Positions 17,526 to 24,149 of a stretch of DNA of 33,125 nucleotides are shown here, piece by piece. The first letter of the stretch is position 1. Every line of letters begins with the position of its first letter. Below the pieces are notes generated by a model. It did no database searches, was not told the DNA's origin, and saw nothing but the letters and a program-made list of their open reading frames with translations. Location: positions 1 to 33,125 of the forward strand of contig JAAYQP010000256.1 of NCBI GenBank assembly GCA_012519195.1. Reading direction: 5' to 3'. The stretch is from Clostridiales bacterium (GTDB lineage Bacteria > Bacillota > Clostridia > Lachnospirales > Lachnospiraceae). The translations under genes were made by a program, and so were the position numbers.

Positions 17526-18542
17526 CTATTTACTTTTATATCCATTCGGATACTTGCTCTGCCAACGGTAAGTGTCTTCACACATTTTATCAATACCACG
17601 CTCAGCCTTCCATCCTAATTCTTTAAGAGCTTTGCTTGGATCCGCATAGGTAACAGCAATGTCCCCTGGTCTTCTTGGATCAATAACATAGGGAAGTTTT
17701 TTCCCGCATGCTTTCTCATAATTGTGTATAATATCAAAGACACTATATCCAACTCCTGTTCCCAGGTTATAGGTTACCAATCCAGGGTTCTCCTGAAGCT
17801 TTTCAATTGCCTTAATATGTCCAAGGGATAGATCTACAACATGGATATAATCTCTTACGCCTGTACCATCCGGAGTATCATAATCATTTCCAAATACATG
17901 AATCTTGTCTAATACACCAGACGCCACTTTCGCAATATAAGGAACAAGGTTGTTCGGAATTCCGTTAGGATCTTCTCCAATCTCTCCACTTTCATGGGCA
18001 CCGATTGGATTGAAGTAGCGAAGAATTGCAATATTCCAAGAAGAATCCGCTTTATAGATGTCCCTTAACATCTCTTCAATCATAAGCTTTGTTCTACCAT
18101 ATGGGTTGGTAGCTGATAGCGGGAAATCTTCTGTTACAGGTACGGTTTCAGGATCACCATATACGGTTGCAGAAGAGGAAAATACTAAATTCTTAACCCC
18201 AAAGCTTTCCATTACCTCTAGTAATGTAATTGTACCACTTAAATTATTTTTAAAATATTTTAAAGGAATTTCACAGGATTCTCCGACTGCTTTTAAACCC
18301 GCAAAATGAATAACCGCATCAATATTTTCTTTGGAGAAAATATCTGTTAATGCTTCTTTATCCAACAGATCTGTCTCGTAGAAGCTAATTTTCTTTCCTG
18401 TTAATCGCTCCACTCTGTGAATCGATTCTATTGAAGAATTACTAAAATTGTCAAATGCAACCACATCATAACCCGCATTTAATAATTCTAAATTTGTATG
18501 GCTGGCAATATATCCAGCTCCTCCTGTTACTAAAATTTTCAT
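17526..18542 (-). CDS. galE: UDP-glucose 4-epimerase
   Basis: Interconverts UDP-glucose and UDP-galactose with a tightly bound NAD; supplies galactose for glycans and allows galactose use. A short-chain dehydrogenase fold: N-terminal dinucleotide site [13 protein letters not shown] (residues 3-15), [14 protein letters not shown] with the catalytic serine, and NPYGRTK with the YxxxK pair near residue 150. The third glycine of the dinucleotide motif, normally YIGSH, is alanine here (A13). The start chosen is ATG 18542, because GGAG lies upstream of it; the ATG at 18557 has no ribosome site. This gives 338 residues, the length of Escherichia coli GalE. It is convergent with the CapA-type gene and divergent from the nuclease-like gene; no other Leloir genes are nearby. 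Confidence 0.95.
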   Translation of the reverse strand: MKILVTGGAGYIASHTNLELLNAGYDVVAFDNFSNSSIESIHRVERLTGKKISFYETDLLDKEALTDIFSKENIDAVIHFAGLKAVGESCEIPLKYFKNNLSGTITLLEVMESFGVKNLVFSSSATVYGDPETVPVTEDFPLSATNPYGRTKLMIEEMLRDIYKADSSWNIAILRYFNPIGAHESGEIGEDPNGIPNNLVPYIAKVASGVLDKIHVFGNDYDTPDGTGVRDYIHVVDLSLGHIKAIEKLQENPGLVTYNLGTGVGYSVFDIIHNYEKACGKKLPYVIDPRRPGDIAVTYADPSKALKELGWKAERGIDKMCEDTYRWQSKYPNGYKSK

Positions 18543-18577
18543 AGTCCCACTCTCCATTGTATAATTTATTCTACTTC

Positions 18578-18605
18578 ATTTTACCCTATATTCAATGGTT
18601 TGCAA
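18578..18605 (-). promoter_or_regulatory. Candidate galE promoter
   Basis: On the minus strand TTGCAA (18600-18605), 16 bases, TAAAAT (18578-18583), about 36 bp upstream of the chosen start. Moderate match only. Confidence 0.4.
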
Positions 18606-18812
18606 ATAGAAAATTGTTGCTTCTAACATAATCTACCTAAACTGATAAAATTAACTTGCCAAATAAAACAAAGTCTTTTATTCTTAAGCATAATAAGCAA
18701 GGCCTTAATATCGGTATTAGATTAATCTATATTACTGTATTTTTATAATAAAATTACGGTATTTTATAAATTGATTTTTTATCTCATACTAATATAGGAA
18801 GTGGTGAAAAGA

Positions 18813-19565
18813 TTGAATAAGCTGATGTTTCAAAAGGCATGCGAAGAAGTCATCGGCCAAAAGTTGGAATCCAATGGGATTGGTACCCTCGGTGAGAAAA
18901 CTGTACATTCCGTTTTAAAGAATTATTTGGCCCCTGATCCTTCTTACCATGAAATCAAAGTAGGACGCTATGTAGTAGATATCTACAATGACCATGGAAT
19001 CATTGAGATCCAGACCAGAAGCTTTGAAAAACTTAGAAAAAAACTCGAAAGTTTTCTTGGCTCAGCATCGTTAACAATTGTATATCCTATCCCCAGGACC
19101 AAATGGATTCGATGGATTAATCCACAAAATGGGGAGGTTAGTCCACCTAGGAAATCACCCAGAACCGGAAAACCTTATGCTATCTTTCCGGAATTATATA
19201 AGATTAAGAATTATCTTAATCATCCAAACCTAACCATTAAAATGATCTTAATGGATATGGAGGAGTACCGTTTACTAGATGGATGGAGTAAAGATCGGAA
19301 AAAAGGCTCGACCCGTTGCGATCGGATACCAACAGAGTTGATTGATGTGATAACGATTAAAACAGCTAGGGACTATCAAAGTTTGATACCCGATTCTATT
19401 AAAGAACCCTTTTCATCCAAGGATTTTAAAATAGCTGCAGGGATATCCTTATCTCAATCACAGGCTACTTTAAATATTCTTTCTCATGTGGGAGCTGTAA
19501 CTAAATCTGGTAAGATTGGAAACGCCTTTTTATATACTAGAACCTGCCTTGATCAGGATAATTAG
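18813..19565 (+). CDS. Conserved-looking orphan: PD-(D/E)XK nuclease-like domain plus C-terminal helix-turn-helix
   Basis: A soluble protein of about 250 residues that I cannot name. Numbered from the TTG at 18813, the N-terminal half reads ...GEKTVHSVLKNYL, EIKVGRYVVDIYN, GIIEIQTRSF. It has D56, E65 and Q67 (D-x8-E-x-Q) in a beta-strand context after a helix with E28. That is the spacing of the BglII active site (D84, E93, Q95), so I infer a PD-(D/E)XK-type nuclease fold. Residues about 195-246 (FSSKDFKIAAGISLSQSQATLN to AFLYTRT) look like a winged helix, suggesting DNA binding. Starts are ambiguous: GTG 18801 or 18804 are also possible, but GGTGA lies five bases before TTG 18813. It is monocistronic, between galE and the S1 gene, with no methylase nearby. 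Confidence 0.6.
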   Translation: MNKLMFQKACEEVIGQKLESNGIGTLGEKTVHSVLKNYLAPDPSYHEIKVGRYVVDIYNDHGIIEIQTRSFEKLRKKLESFLGSASLTIVYPIPRTKWIRWINPQNGEVSPPRKSPRTGKPYAIFPELYKIKNYLNHPNLTIKMILMDMEEYRLLDGWSKDRKKGSTRCDRIPTELIDVITIKTARDYQSLIPDSIKEPFSSKDFKIAAGISLSQSQATLNILSHVGAVTKSGKIGNAFLYTRTCLDQDN

Positions 19566-19656
19566 GGGTTTCTATTATAAATACTCGAAAATGGACTATA
19601 GTTAATTTAATTTAAAAGTAAAGTTTTGCAAATTATTTATCATTTGTATTAACTTG

Positions 19657-19665
19657 TGATATACT
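19657..19665 (+). promoter_or_regulatory. Candidate extended -10 promoter of the S1-domain gene
   Basis: TGATATACT (TATACT at 19660-19665 with TGn in front). The -35 region is weak. Start near 19672 gives a leader of about 70 bases to the ATG at 19741, but only 15 bases to the ATG at 19687. Confidence 0.45.
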
Positions 19666-19695
19666 AAAAAGTAGAGAAAATACATAATGAAGAAA

Positions 19696-19740
19696 AGGAG
19701 GTTGAAAGGGCCCTACACAATCGCCCTTTCGTATGTATTC
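19696..19740 (+). promoter_or_regulatory. Ribosome site with intervening hairpin that decides the start of the S1-domain gene
   Basis: AGGAGG at 19696-19701 is a near-perfect ribosome site but lies 39 bases before the ATG at 19741, with no start codon at normal distance in any frame. Between them GAAAGGGC (19704-19711) and GCCCTTTC (19723-19730) form an 8-bp GC-rich hairpin with an 11-base loop. If folded, the effective gap falls to 12 bases (2 plus 10). A three-codon ORF (ATG 19733, TGA overlapping ATG 19741) also lies here. Confidence 0.55.
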
Positions 19741-20727
19741 ATGAGCACAGATAAGCAATTAACAAATGAGGATGAGGTTTTACAGGCAAAGGTGGAAGAA
19801 AGTACTGAGACAGCACCTGAGGTTATCCCTTCTATGGATGATTTTAAAGATCAACTGGATCAATCCTTTAAAAAGATTCAAGAAGGAGATATCCTGAAAG
19901 GCACCGTAATTGGAATTACAGATACTGAGGTTACAGTGGACCTTGGATATTACACAGAAGGAATTATTAAGCTAGAGGAATTAAGCAATGATCCTCGCTT
20001 TTCAATTAAGGCAGATATCACATTAGGTGAAGAAGTCTCAGCAGTCGTGCTTTCTGAGGATGATGGCCATGGTAATATCCTACTTTCCCGGAAACGGGCT
20101 GATGATATTTTAGCATGGGAACGTCTAACTGAAGATATGGAAAACCGATCAGTGCATAAAGTAAAGATTGCTCAGGCTGTAAATGGTGGTGTCGTAACCT
20201 ATCTATATGGGGTTCGTGCTTTTATTCCAGCTTCCCAACTTTCTATCGCTTACGTAGAGGATCTTCAGACTTGGGTTGGAAGGGAAGTAGATGTAATTGT
20301 TATTACTGCTTCTGCAGAGGATAAAAAGTTAATTCTCTCAGGTAAAGAGGTTGAGAAGGATAGAGCCATTGAAGATCGTAATAGTAAGATCAGACAACTT
20401 CAATTAGGTCTTGTAACAAAGGGAACCGTAGAAAAGATTGTTCCCTATGGTGCTTTTGTTAATATTGGAGATGGACTTACCGGCCTTGTTCATATCTCCC
20501 AGATTTGTGGTAGAAGAATTAAATCACCTAATGAAGTTATTAAAGAAGGGGAAGAGGTAACGGTAAAAATCACGGATCTTAAGGACGGAAAAATAAGCTT
20601 AAGTATGAAAGCGGTAGAGGAAAAGGAGGATATTATAGATAATATCGAAGAAGTGCCTTTCACCTATACTAGTGGCGGGGAAGCAACCACTGGACTGGCT
20701 GATCTACTTAAAAACATAAAACTTTAA
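19741..20727 (+). CDS. rpsA: S1 RNA-binding-domain protein, ribosomal protein S1-like
   Basis: About 328 residues with three S1 (OB-fold) domains: residues about 34-104 (KEGDILKGTVIGITDTEVTVDLG), a more divergent second one about 119-190 (VRAFIPASQLS), and a canonical third at about 210-285 (LVTKGTVEKIVPYGAFVNIG, LTGLVHISQI, IKDLKDGKISLS-like). Such short S1 proteins in clostridia bind RNA and can aid mRNA loading on the 30S subunit; whether it works like the six-domain Escherichia coli S1 is uncertain. A conserved-looking tail ends GLADLLKNIKL. The start at MSTDKQ is preferred. An in-frame ATG at 19687 would add 18 basic residues, but it has no ribosome site and AGGAGG falls inside it. Monocistronic, ending at the terminator at 20766. 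Confidence 0.88.
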   Translation: MSTDKQLTNEDEVLQAKVEESTETAPEVIPSMDDFKDQLDQSFKKIQEGDILKGTVIGITDTEVTVDLGYYTEGIIKLEELSNDPRFSIKADITLGEEVSAVVLSEDDGHGNILLSRKRADDILAWERLTEDMENRSVHKVKIAQAVNGGVVTYLYGVRAFIPASQLSIAYVEDLQTWVGREVDVIVITASAEDKKLILSGKEVEKDRAIEDRNSKIRQLQLGLVTKGTVEKIVPYGAFVNIGDGLTGLVHISQICGRRIKSPNEVIKEGEEVTVKITDLKDGKISLSMKAVEEKEDIIDNIEEVPFTYTSGGEATTGLADLLKNIKL

Positions 20728-20765
20728 TATTAAGGGCCTTCACTTTGCCTTCACGTAAATAAATT

Positions 20766-20808
20766 AACTGCTAGATGCGATAAAAACATTTATCTCATCC
20801 TAGCAGTT
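20766..20808. terminator. Terminator between the S1 gene and the alarmone synthetase
   Basis: AACTGCTAG (20766-20774) pairs with CTAGCAGTT (20800-20808); inner arms GATAAA and TTTATC extend it. T-rich tail follows on both strands. A small second hairpin, CCTTTG-8-CAAAGG, lies at 20818-20837. Confidence 0.75.
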
Positions 20809-20865
20809 ATTTAATATCCTTTGTCCATATGCAAAGGGCTTATCATATTTTCTAGGAAAGATGCT

Positions 20866-21696
20866 TTACATTACTCCAAAAACAAAGCGTTTTCTTCCCT
20901 TTTTGGCAGCCTTCTTTTCTGCTTTTATTGCCTGATCATCCTTTTTCTGTTTTTCTAAATTTTCTATAGCTTGTTCTATGGTGTCCTCTTCAACTACAGT
21001 TCCAATGGACTCCGCCACAATATTATTGTATTTTTCTAAAACTTCCTTTTGATACTCATCCTGCAGATTCTGATTACATCTACGAAGTTCCTCATTTAAG
21101 GAAAGCATCTTTTGGTCCAGATAGGCTACAATTTCAGAGCATTCCTTTAATTCTTTCTTAATATGATCTGGAGCATTCCCTTCAAATTTATAGTAAATCT
21201 TATGCTCTAGACTAGCCCAAAAATCCATTGCAATCGTACGAATCTGAATTTCTACCTTGGTGTCTACCGTTCGGTTTGATAAAAATACTGGTATGGAAAC
21301 AATCATATGATAGCTGGTATACCCATTTTCCTTTGGAGACATAATATAATCCTTAATCTTCAGAACTTTTATATCACTTTGCTTGGCAATCAGATCCGCT
21401 ATACGATAGATATCCGAAGTGAAGGAACAGATAATACGTATCCCGGCTACATCGTTGACGTACTTAATTATATTTTCAACCCTTAGTTCTCTTCCATTGT
21501 GCCTTAATTTTTTCGCAATACTCTGTGGTGATTTAATCCTCGATGTTATATGTTCGATCGGATTATATTGATGTGCCAATTTAAATTCATTATTAAGAAT
21601 TTCTAATTTTGTATTGATTTCCTTCAAAGCAGCATCATATAAGAGAAGAGCATTATTCCATTCTTCTCTTTCATCATAAAATACAGGTAAATCCAT
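20866..21696 (-). CDS. relQ: Small alarmone synthetase, RelQ/YjbM-like (p)ppGpp synthetase
   Basis: A 276-residue protein with a single RelA/SpoT synthetase domain and no hydrolase, TGS or ACT domain: a small alarmone synthetase. Motifs seen are RIKSPQSIAKKL near residue 53, VAGIRIICSF near 83, the SPKENGYTSYH substrate loop near 121, and VEIQIRTIAMDFWASLEHKIYYK near 147. It makes (p)ppGpp from ATP and GTP or GDP, independent of the ribosome. Residues about 180-260 are a charged, coiled-coil tail ending in a basic KKAAKKGRKRF, longer than the 211-residue Bacillus YjbM. The ribosome site is AAAGG, somewhat distant. It is convergent with the S1 gene and divergent from the ABC cluster; upstream DNA is very AT-rich and repetitive. 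Confidence 0.9.
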   Translation of the reverse strand: MDLPVFYDEREEWNNALLLYDAALKEINTKLEILNNEFKLAHQYNPIEHITSRIKSPQSIAKKLRHNGRELRVENIIKYVNDVAGIRIICSFTSDIYRIADLIAKQSDIKVLKIKDYIMSPKENGYTSYHMIVSIPVFLSNRTVDTKVEIQIRTIAMDFWASLEHKIYYKFEGNAPDHIKKELKECSEIVAYLDQKMLSLNEELRRCNQNLQDEYQKEVLEKYNNIVAESIGTVVEEDTIEQAIENLEKQKKDDQAIKAEKKAAKKGRKRFVFGVM

Positions 21697-21744
21697 TTGT
21701 TCATCACTACCTTTTACTTATTATATTTTTATGCTGGTATCTAT

Positions 21745-21790
21745 GTGTATTTTTGTGTATATTTGTATACATTTGTATGGTCTGTATAAT
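21745..21790. repeat. 10-bp phased repeat upstream of relQ
   Basis: GTGTATTTTT, GTGTATATTT, GTATACATTT and GTATGGTCT begin at 21745, 21755, 21765 and 21775, with a last GTATAAT at 21784. The near-10-bp phase places the GTAT steps on one helix face in the relQ leader or promoter region. Confidence 0.45.
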
Positions 21791-21801
21791 AATTCAAGTT
21801 T

Positions 21802-21855
21802 AATTATTCATAATATGTTCATTATTCTCATTATATCATAGAATTATGAATAATT
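21802..21855. repeat. 13-bp perfect inverted repeat in the relQ-ABC divergent spacer
   Basis: AATTATTCATAAT (21802-21814) and ATTATGAATAATT (21843-21855), 28 bases apart. Nearly all A and T, so chance is possible. The remaining stretch 21856-21985 is AT-rich and I see no gene in it. Confidence 0.35.
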
Positions 21856-21985
21856 CTTGAAGATTGCAAAACTTAATTAAAAATTAAGAATCTGATAAAT
21901 TCGTCATTTAAAAAATAATTTTTATATTTGTTTTTTTATAAAATGTTTAGATTTTCATGGAATTTACATTTATTTAAAATTTTGG

Positions 21986-22014
21986 TTGACAATAAGTTTT
22001 ATAATGGATATAAT
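21986..22014 (+). promoter_or_regulatory. Sigma-A promoter of the ABC exporter operon leader
   Basis: TTGACA (21986-21991), 17 bases, TATAAT (22009-22014): full consensus. Start near 22021 gives a leader of about 360 bases before the first ABC gene. Confidence 0.88.
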
Positions 22015-22049
22015 ATTGGGAGACTATTACAGAAAGTGAGGTAAAACAT

Positions 22050-22142
22050 ATGAAGACAAGAGCAAATGGATTAAACAATAAGAATAGCATGAAAACTTTA
22101 TGTGAGATTACCTCATGGGTTAAGAAAATTTTATTTTTGTAA
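22050..22142 (+). CDS. 30-codon leader peptide upstream of the ABC exporter
   Basis: ATG at 22050 is preceded by GTGAGGT eight bases upstream, 30 bases after the predicted transcript start. The frame runs 30 codons to TAA at 22140. The peptide is basic (MKTRANGLNNKNSMK...) and ends in a hydrophobic, lysine-rich segment (WVKKILFL). It is not recognisable as a toxin or pheromone; position and length fit a regulatory leader peptide of the kind that precedes antibiotic-induced ABC exporter genes, such as bmrB of Bacillus subtilis. Confidence 0.6.
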   Translation: MKTRANGLNNKNSMKTLCEITSWVKKILFL

Positions 22143-22214
22143 CTGGATTCTCTCCTATTTTATTACCAATTGGAGAAAGACTTTAAGTTACTATATTATT
22201 TATTTTCTGGACGA

Positions 22215-22248
22215 AAGCTGCGGTATATCTTACTGTGGCTTATTTTTA
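22215..22248 (+). terminator. Intrinsic terminator (attenuator) in the ABC exporter leader
   Basis: AAGCTGCGGTA (22215-22225) and TACTGTGGCTT (22231-22241) form an 11-bp stem with three G-U pairs, closed by a 5-base loop, followed by ATTTTTATG. It stands between the leader peptide (72 bases before) and the ABC genes (131 bases after), so most transcripts should stop before the exporter unless it is bypassed. I could not identify a convincing antiterminator partner by eye. Confidence 0.7.
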
Positions 22249-22284
22249 TGCCCATATTTAACAATAGAGCAAAGGGGAGTATAT

Positions 22285-22311
22285 ATGCAAGGAAAACTAG
22301 TTAATAATTGA
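22285..22311 (+). CDS. Eight-codon mini-ORF after the attenuator
   Basis: ATG at 22285 has a strong AGGGGAG ribosome site five to six bases upstream and encodes MQGKLVNN before TGA. Such a strong ribosome site on a minimal ORF suggests it is translated, perhaps as a second regulatory peptide, or that it is the relic of one. Confidence 0.4.
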   Translation: MQGKLVNN

Positions 22312-22379
22312 TTTACCTACAAAAGTGCAACTGATTGAAACAAATACTTTACATCTTGGTTTGGAGAACGGAGGAGTTT

Positions 22380-24149
22380 ATGAAGAAGAAAATATCCTGG
22401 TATATTTTTAAATATTGGTATACTTATTTATTTGCTATCCTTTGTATTATAATTGCAGTAACCTTAGATCTACTATCACCGCAGGTTACTAAGCGTATTA
22501 TAGATAATGTCATCGTTGGCGGGGACTTGGACCTTCTTCCAAGGCTTCTACTTCTAGTATTTATGATTGGGTTAGGACGATTTATTTTTCAGTATGTAAA
22601 AGAACTACTTTTTGATATCAATAGCTCCAAAATTGCTGCTGGTATGAGAAAAGATCTATTTCAACATATTCAAAGTTTATCGCTTAGTTTTTTTGATAAA
22701 AACAATACTGGTGAATTAATGTCCCGAGTTAAGGATGATATTGATCAGATATGGAAAGCGGTAGGCTTTGTCAGTATGTTAATCATTGAAGTTGCTATTC
22801 ATACTACAATTGTACTTTACTGCATGTATAATCTAAGTCCTAAGCTTGCCATCATACCGACTATCATGCTGCCAGTTATGGCTGGCTTAGCGGTGTTTAT
22901 GGAACGCAAACTAGGAAAAATCTTTGAAGAAATTAGTGAGGAAAATGCGCAGTTAAATACAGTAGCACAGGAGAATTTATCCGGTGTTCGAACAGTAAAA
23001 GCTTTTGCAAGGGAAAAGTTTGAGATTCAAAAATTTCTTTCCCGTAACAAACGCTATTACGAACTCAATATGAAGCAATCTAAGGTATTCATCAAATATT
23101 ATCCTTACTTTCAATTTGTTACTAAGCTCCTACCCATGATTATCATTATCATAGGTGGCTATCAGGTGATCCAAGGAGAGATTTCCCTTGGTACATTGGG
23201 TGCATTTACGGAATATTCAATGAATATTGTATGGCCTATGGAGATGCTAGGTTGGCTGTCCAATGAATTTGCATCAGCCATTGCTTCCAATAAGCGTATC
23301 AAAAAGATATATGAAGAGAAGCCTTTAATCACTGAAATAGATAATCCAATATTGTTGGATGAGGTGAAAGGGGCTATTAAATTTAATCATGTTTCCTTCT
23401 CTATTGATAACAAATTAATTCTAAATGATATTAGTTTTAACTTACCTCCCGGGAAAACCATTGGTATTATGGGTGCCACAGGAACCGGAAAAAGTTCGAT
23501 CATCAATCTCTTGCAACGCTTCTACGATGCAACAGAAGGTGAGATTGAGTTAGATGGCATAAATATTAAAAACTTGTCCCTAAAACAATTAAGAAAAAAT
23601 ATTTCCCTCGTAATGCAGGATGTTTTCTTATTCTCAGATACCATTAGTGAGAATGTTAAAATGGGAGATCGATATCATATAAAAAAGCATGAAATTATTG
23701 AAGCAGCAACTTACTCTCAATCGAGAGACTTTATTGAAAAGATGGAAGACCAATATGAAACCATTGTTGGTGAGCGGGGTGTTGGGTTATCTGGAGGTCA
23801 AAAACAAAGAATTAGTATTGCAAGAGCCTTAGCCAAGAAAGCTCCGATTCTGGTATTGGATGACTCCACCTCAGCCTTAGATATGGAAACGGAACATTTG
23901 ATACAAAAAGCCTTATCGCAGATTGAAGCCACAAAAATTATTATTGCTCACCGTATTTCTGCTGTAAAAAATGCTGACGAAATTATTATTCTCGATGAAG
24001 GAAGAATCGCAGAACGTGGTACTCATGAAACACTTCTTGGTGAAAAGGGATACTATTATGATACCTACATTGCCCAGTATGGAGAGTACTTGGATGAATT
24101 AAAGAAGGATGCTGTATCAGATCCTGAGGAGGTGGCAGAATGTCTGTAA
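22380..24149 (+). CDS. ABC exporter half-transporter, subunit with degenerate catalytic site
   Basis: A 589-residue fused membrane and ATPase half-transporter, one of a heterodimeric multidrug-type pair (BmrC/LmrC side). Six transmembrane helices cover about residues 10-310. In the ATPase domain: Walker A GATGTGKSS at 365-373, Q-loop VMQDVF at 411, a canonical signature LSGGQ at 470-474, Walker B LVLDD at 491-495 and IIAHRIS near 530. The catalytic glutamate after Walker B is aspartate (D495), the known hallmark of the degenerate nucleotide site in such heterodimers. The start is ATG 22380, with GGAGG five bases ahead; an in-frame TTG at 22335 is not supported. It overlaps the next gene by 10 bases. 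Expression is likely controlled by the leader described above. Confidence 0.92.
   Translation: MKKKISWYIFKYWYTYLFAILCIIIAVTLDLLSPQVTKRIIDNVIVGGDLDLLPRLLLLVFMIGLGRFIFQYVKELLFDINSSKIAAGMRKDLFQHIQSLSLSFFDKNNTGELMSRVKDDIDQIWKAVGFVSMLIIEVAIHTTIVLYCMYNLSPKLAIIPTIMLPVMAGLAVFMERKLGKIFEEISEENAQLNTVAQENLSGVRTVKAFAREKFEIQKFLSRNKRYYELNMKQSKVFIKYYPYFQFVTKLLPMIIIIIGGYQVIQGEISLGTLGAFTEYSMNIVWPMEMLGWLSNEFASAIASNKRIKKIYEEKPLITEIDNPILLDEVKGAIKFNHVSFSIDNKLILNDISFNLPPGKTIGIMGATGTGKSSIINLLQRFYDATEGEIELDGINIKNLSLKQLRKNISLVMQDVFLFSDTISENVKMGDRYHIKKHEIIEAATYSQSRDFIEKMEDQYETIVGERGVGLSGGQKQRISIARALAKKAPILVLDDSTSALDMETEHLIQKALSQIEATKIIIAHRISAVKNADEIIILDEGRIAERGTHETLLGEKGYYYDTYIAQYGEYLDELKKDAVSDPEEVAECL

Noticed and set aside
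19687-19740. Upstream ATG adding 18 basic residues to the S1-like protein
   Set aside because: No ribosome site upstream of it, the predicted leader would be about 15 bases, and AGGAGG lies inside it; the start at 19741 is preferred, though not proven.
22102-22311. 69-codon open frame starting with GTG in the ABC exporter leader
   Set aside because: No ribosome site at the GTG; it overlaps the better-supported 30-codon leader and the terminator. Only its last eight codons, with their own strong ribosome site at 22285, are kept.
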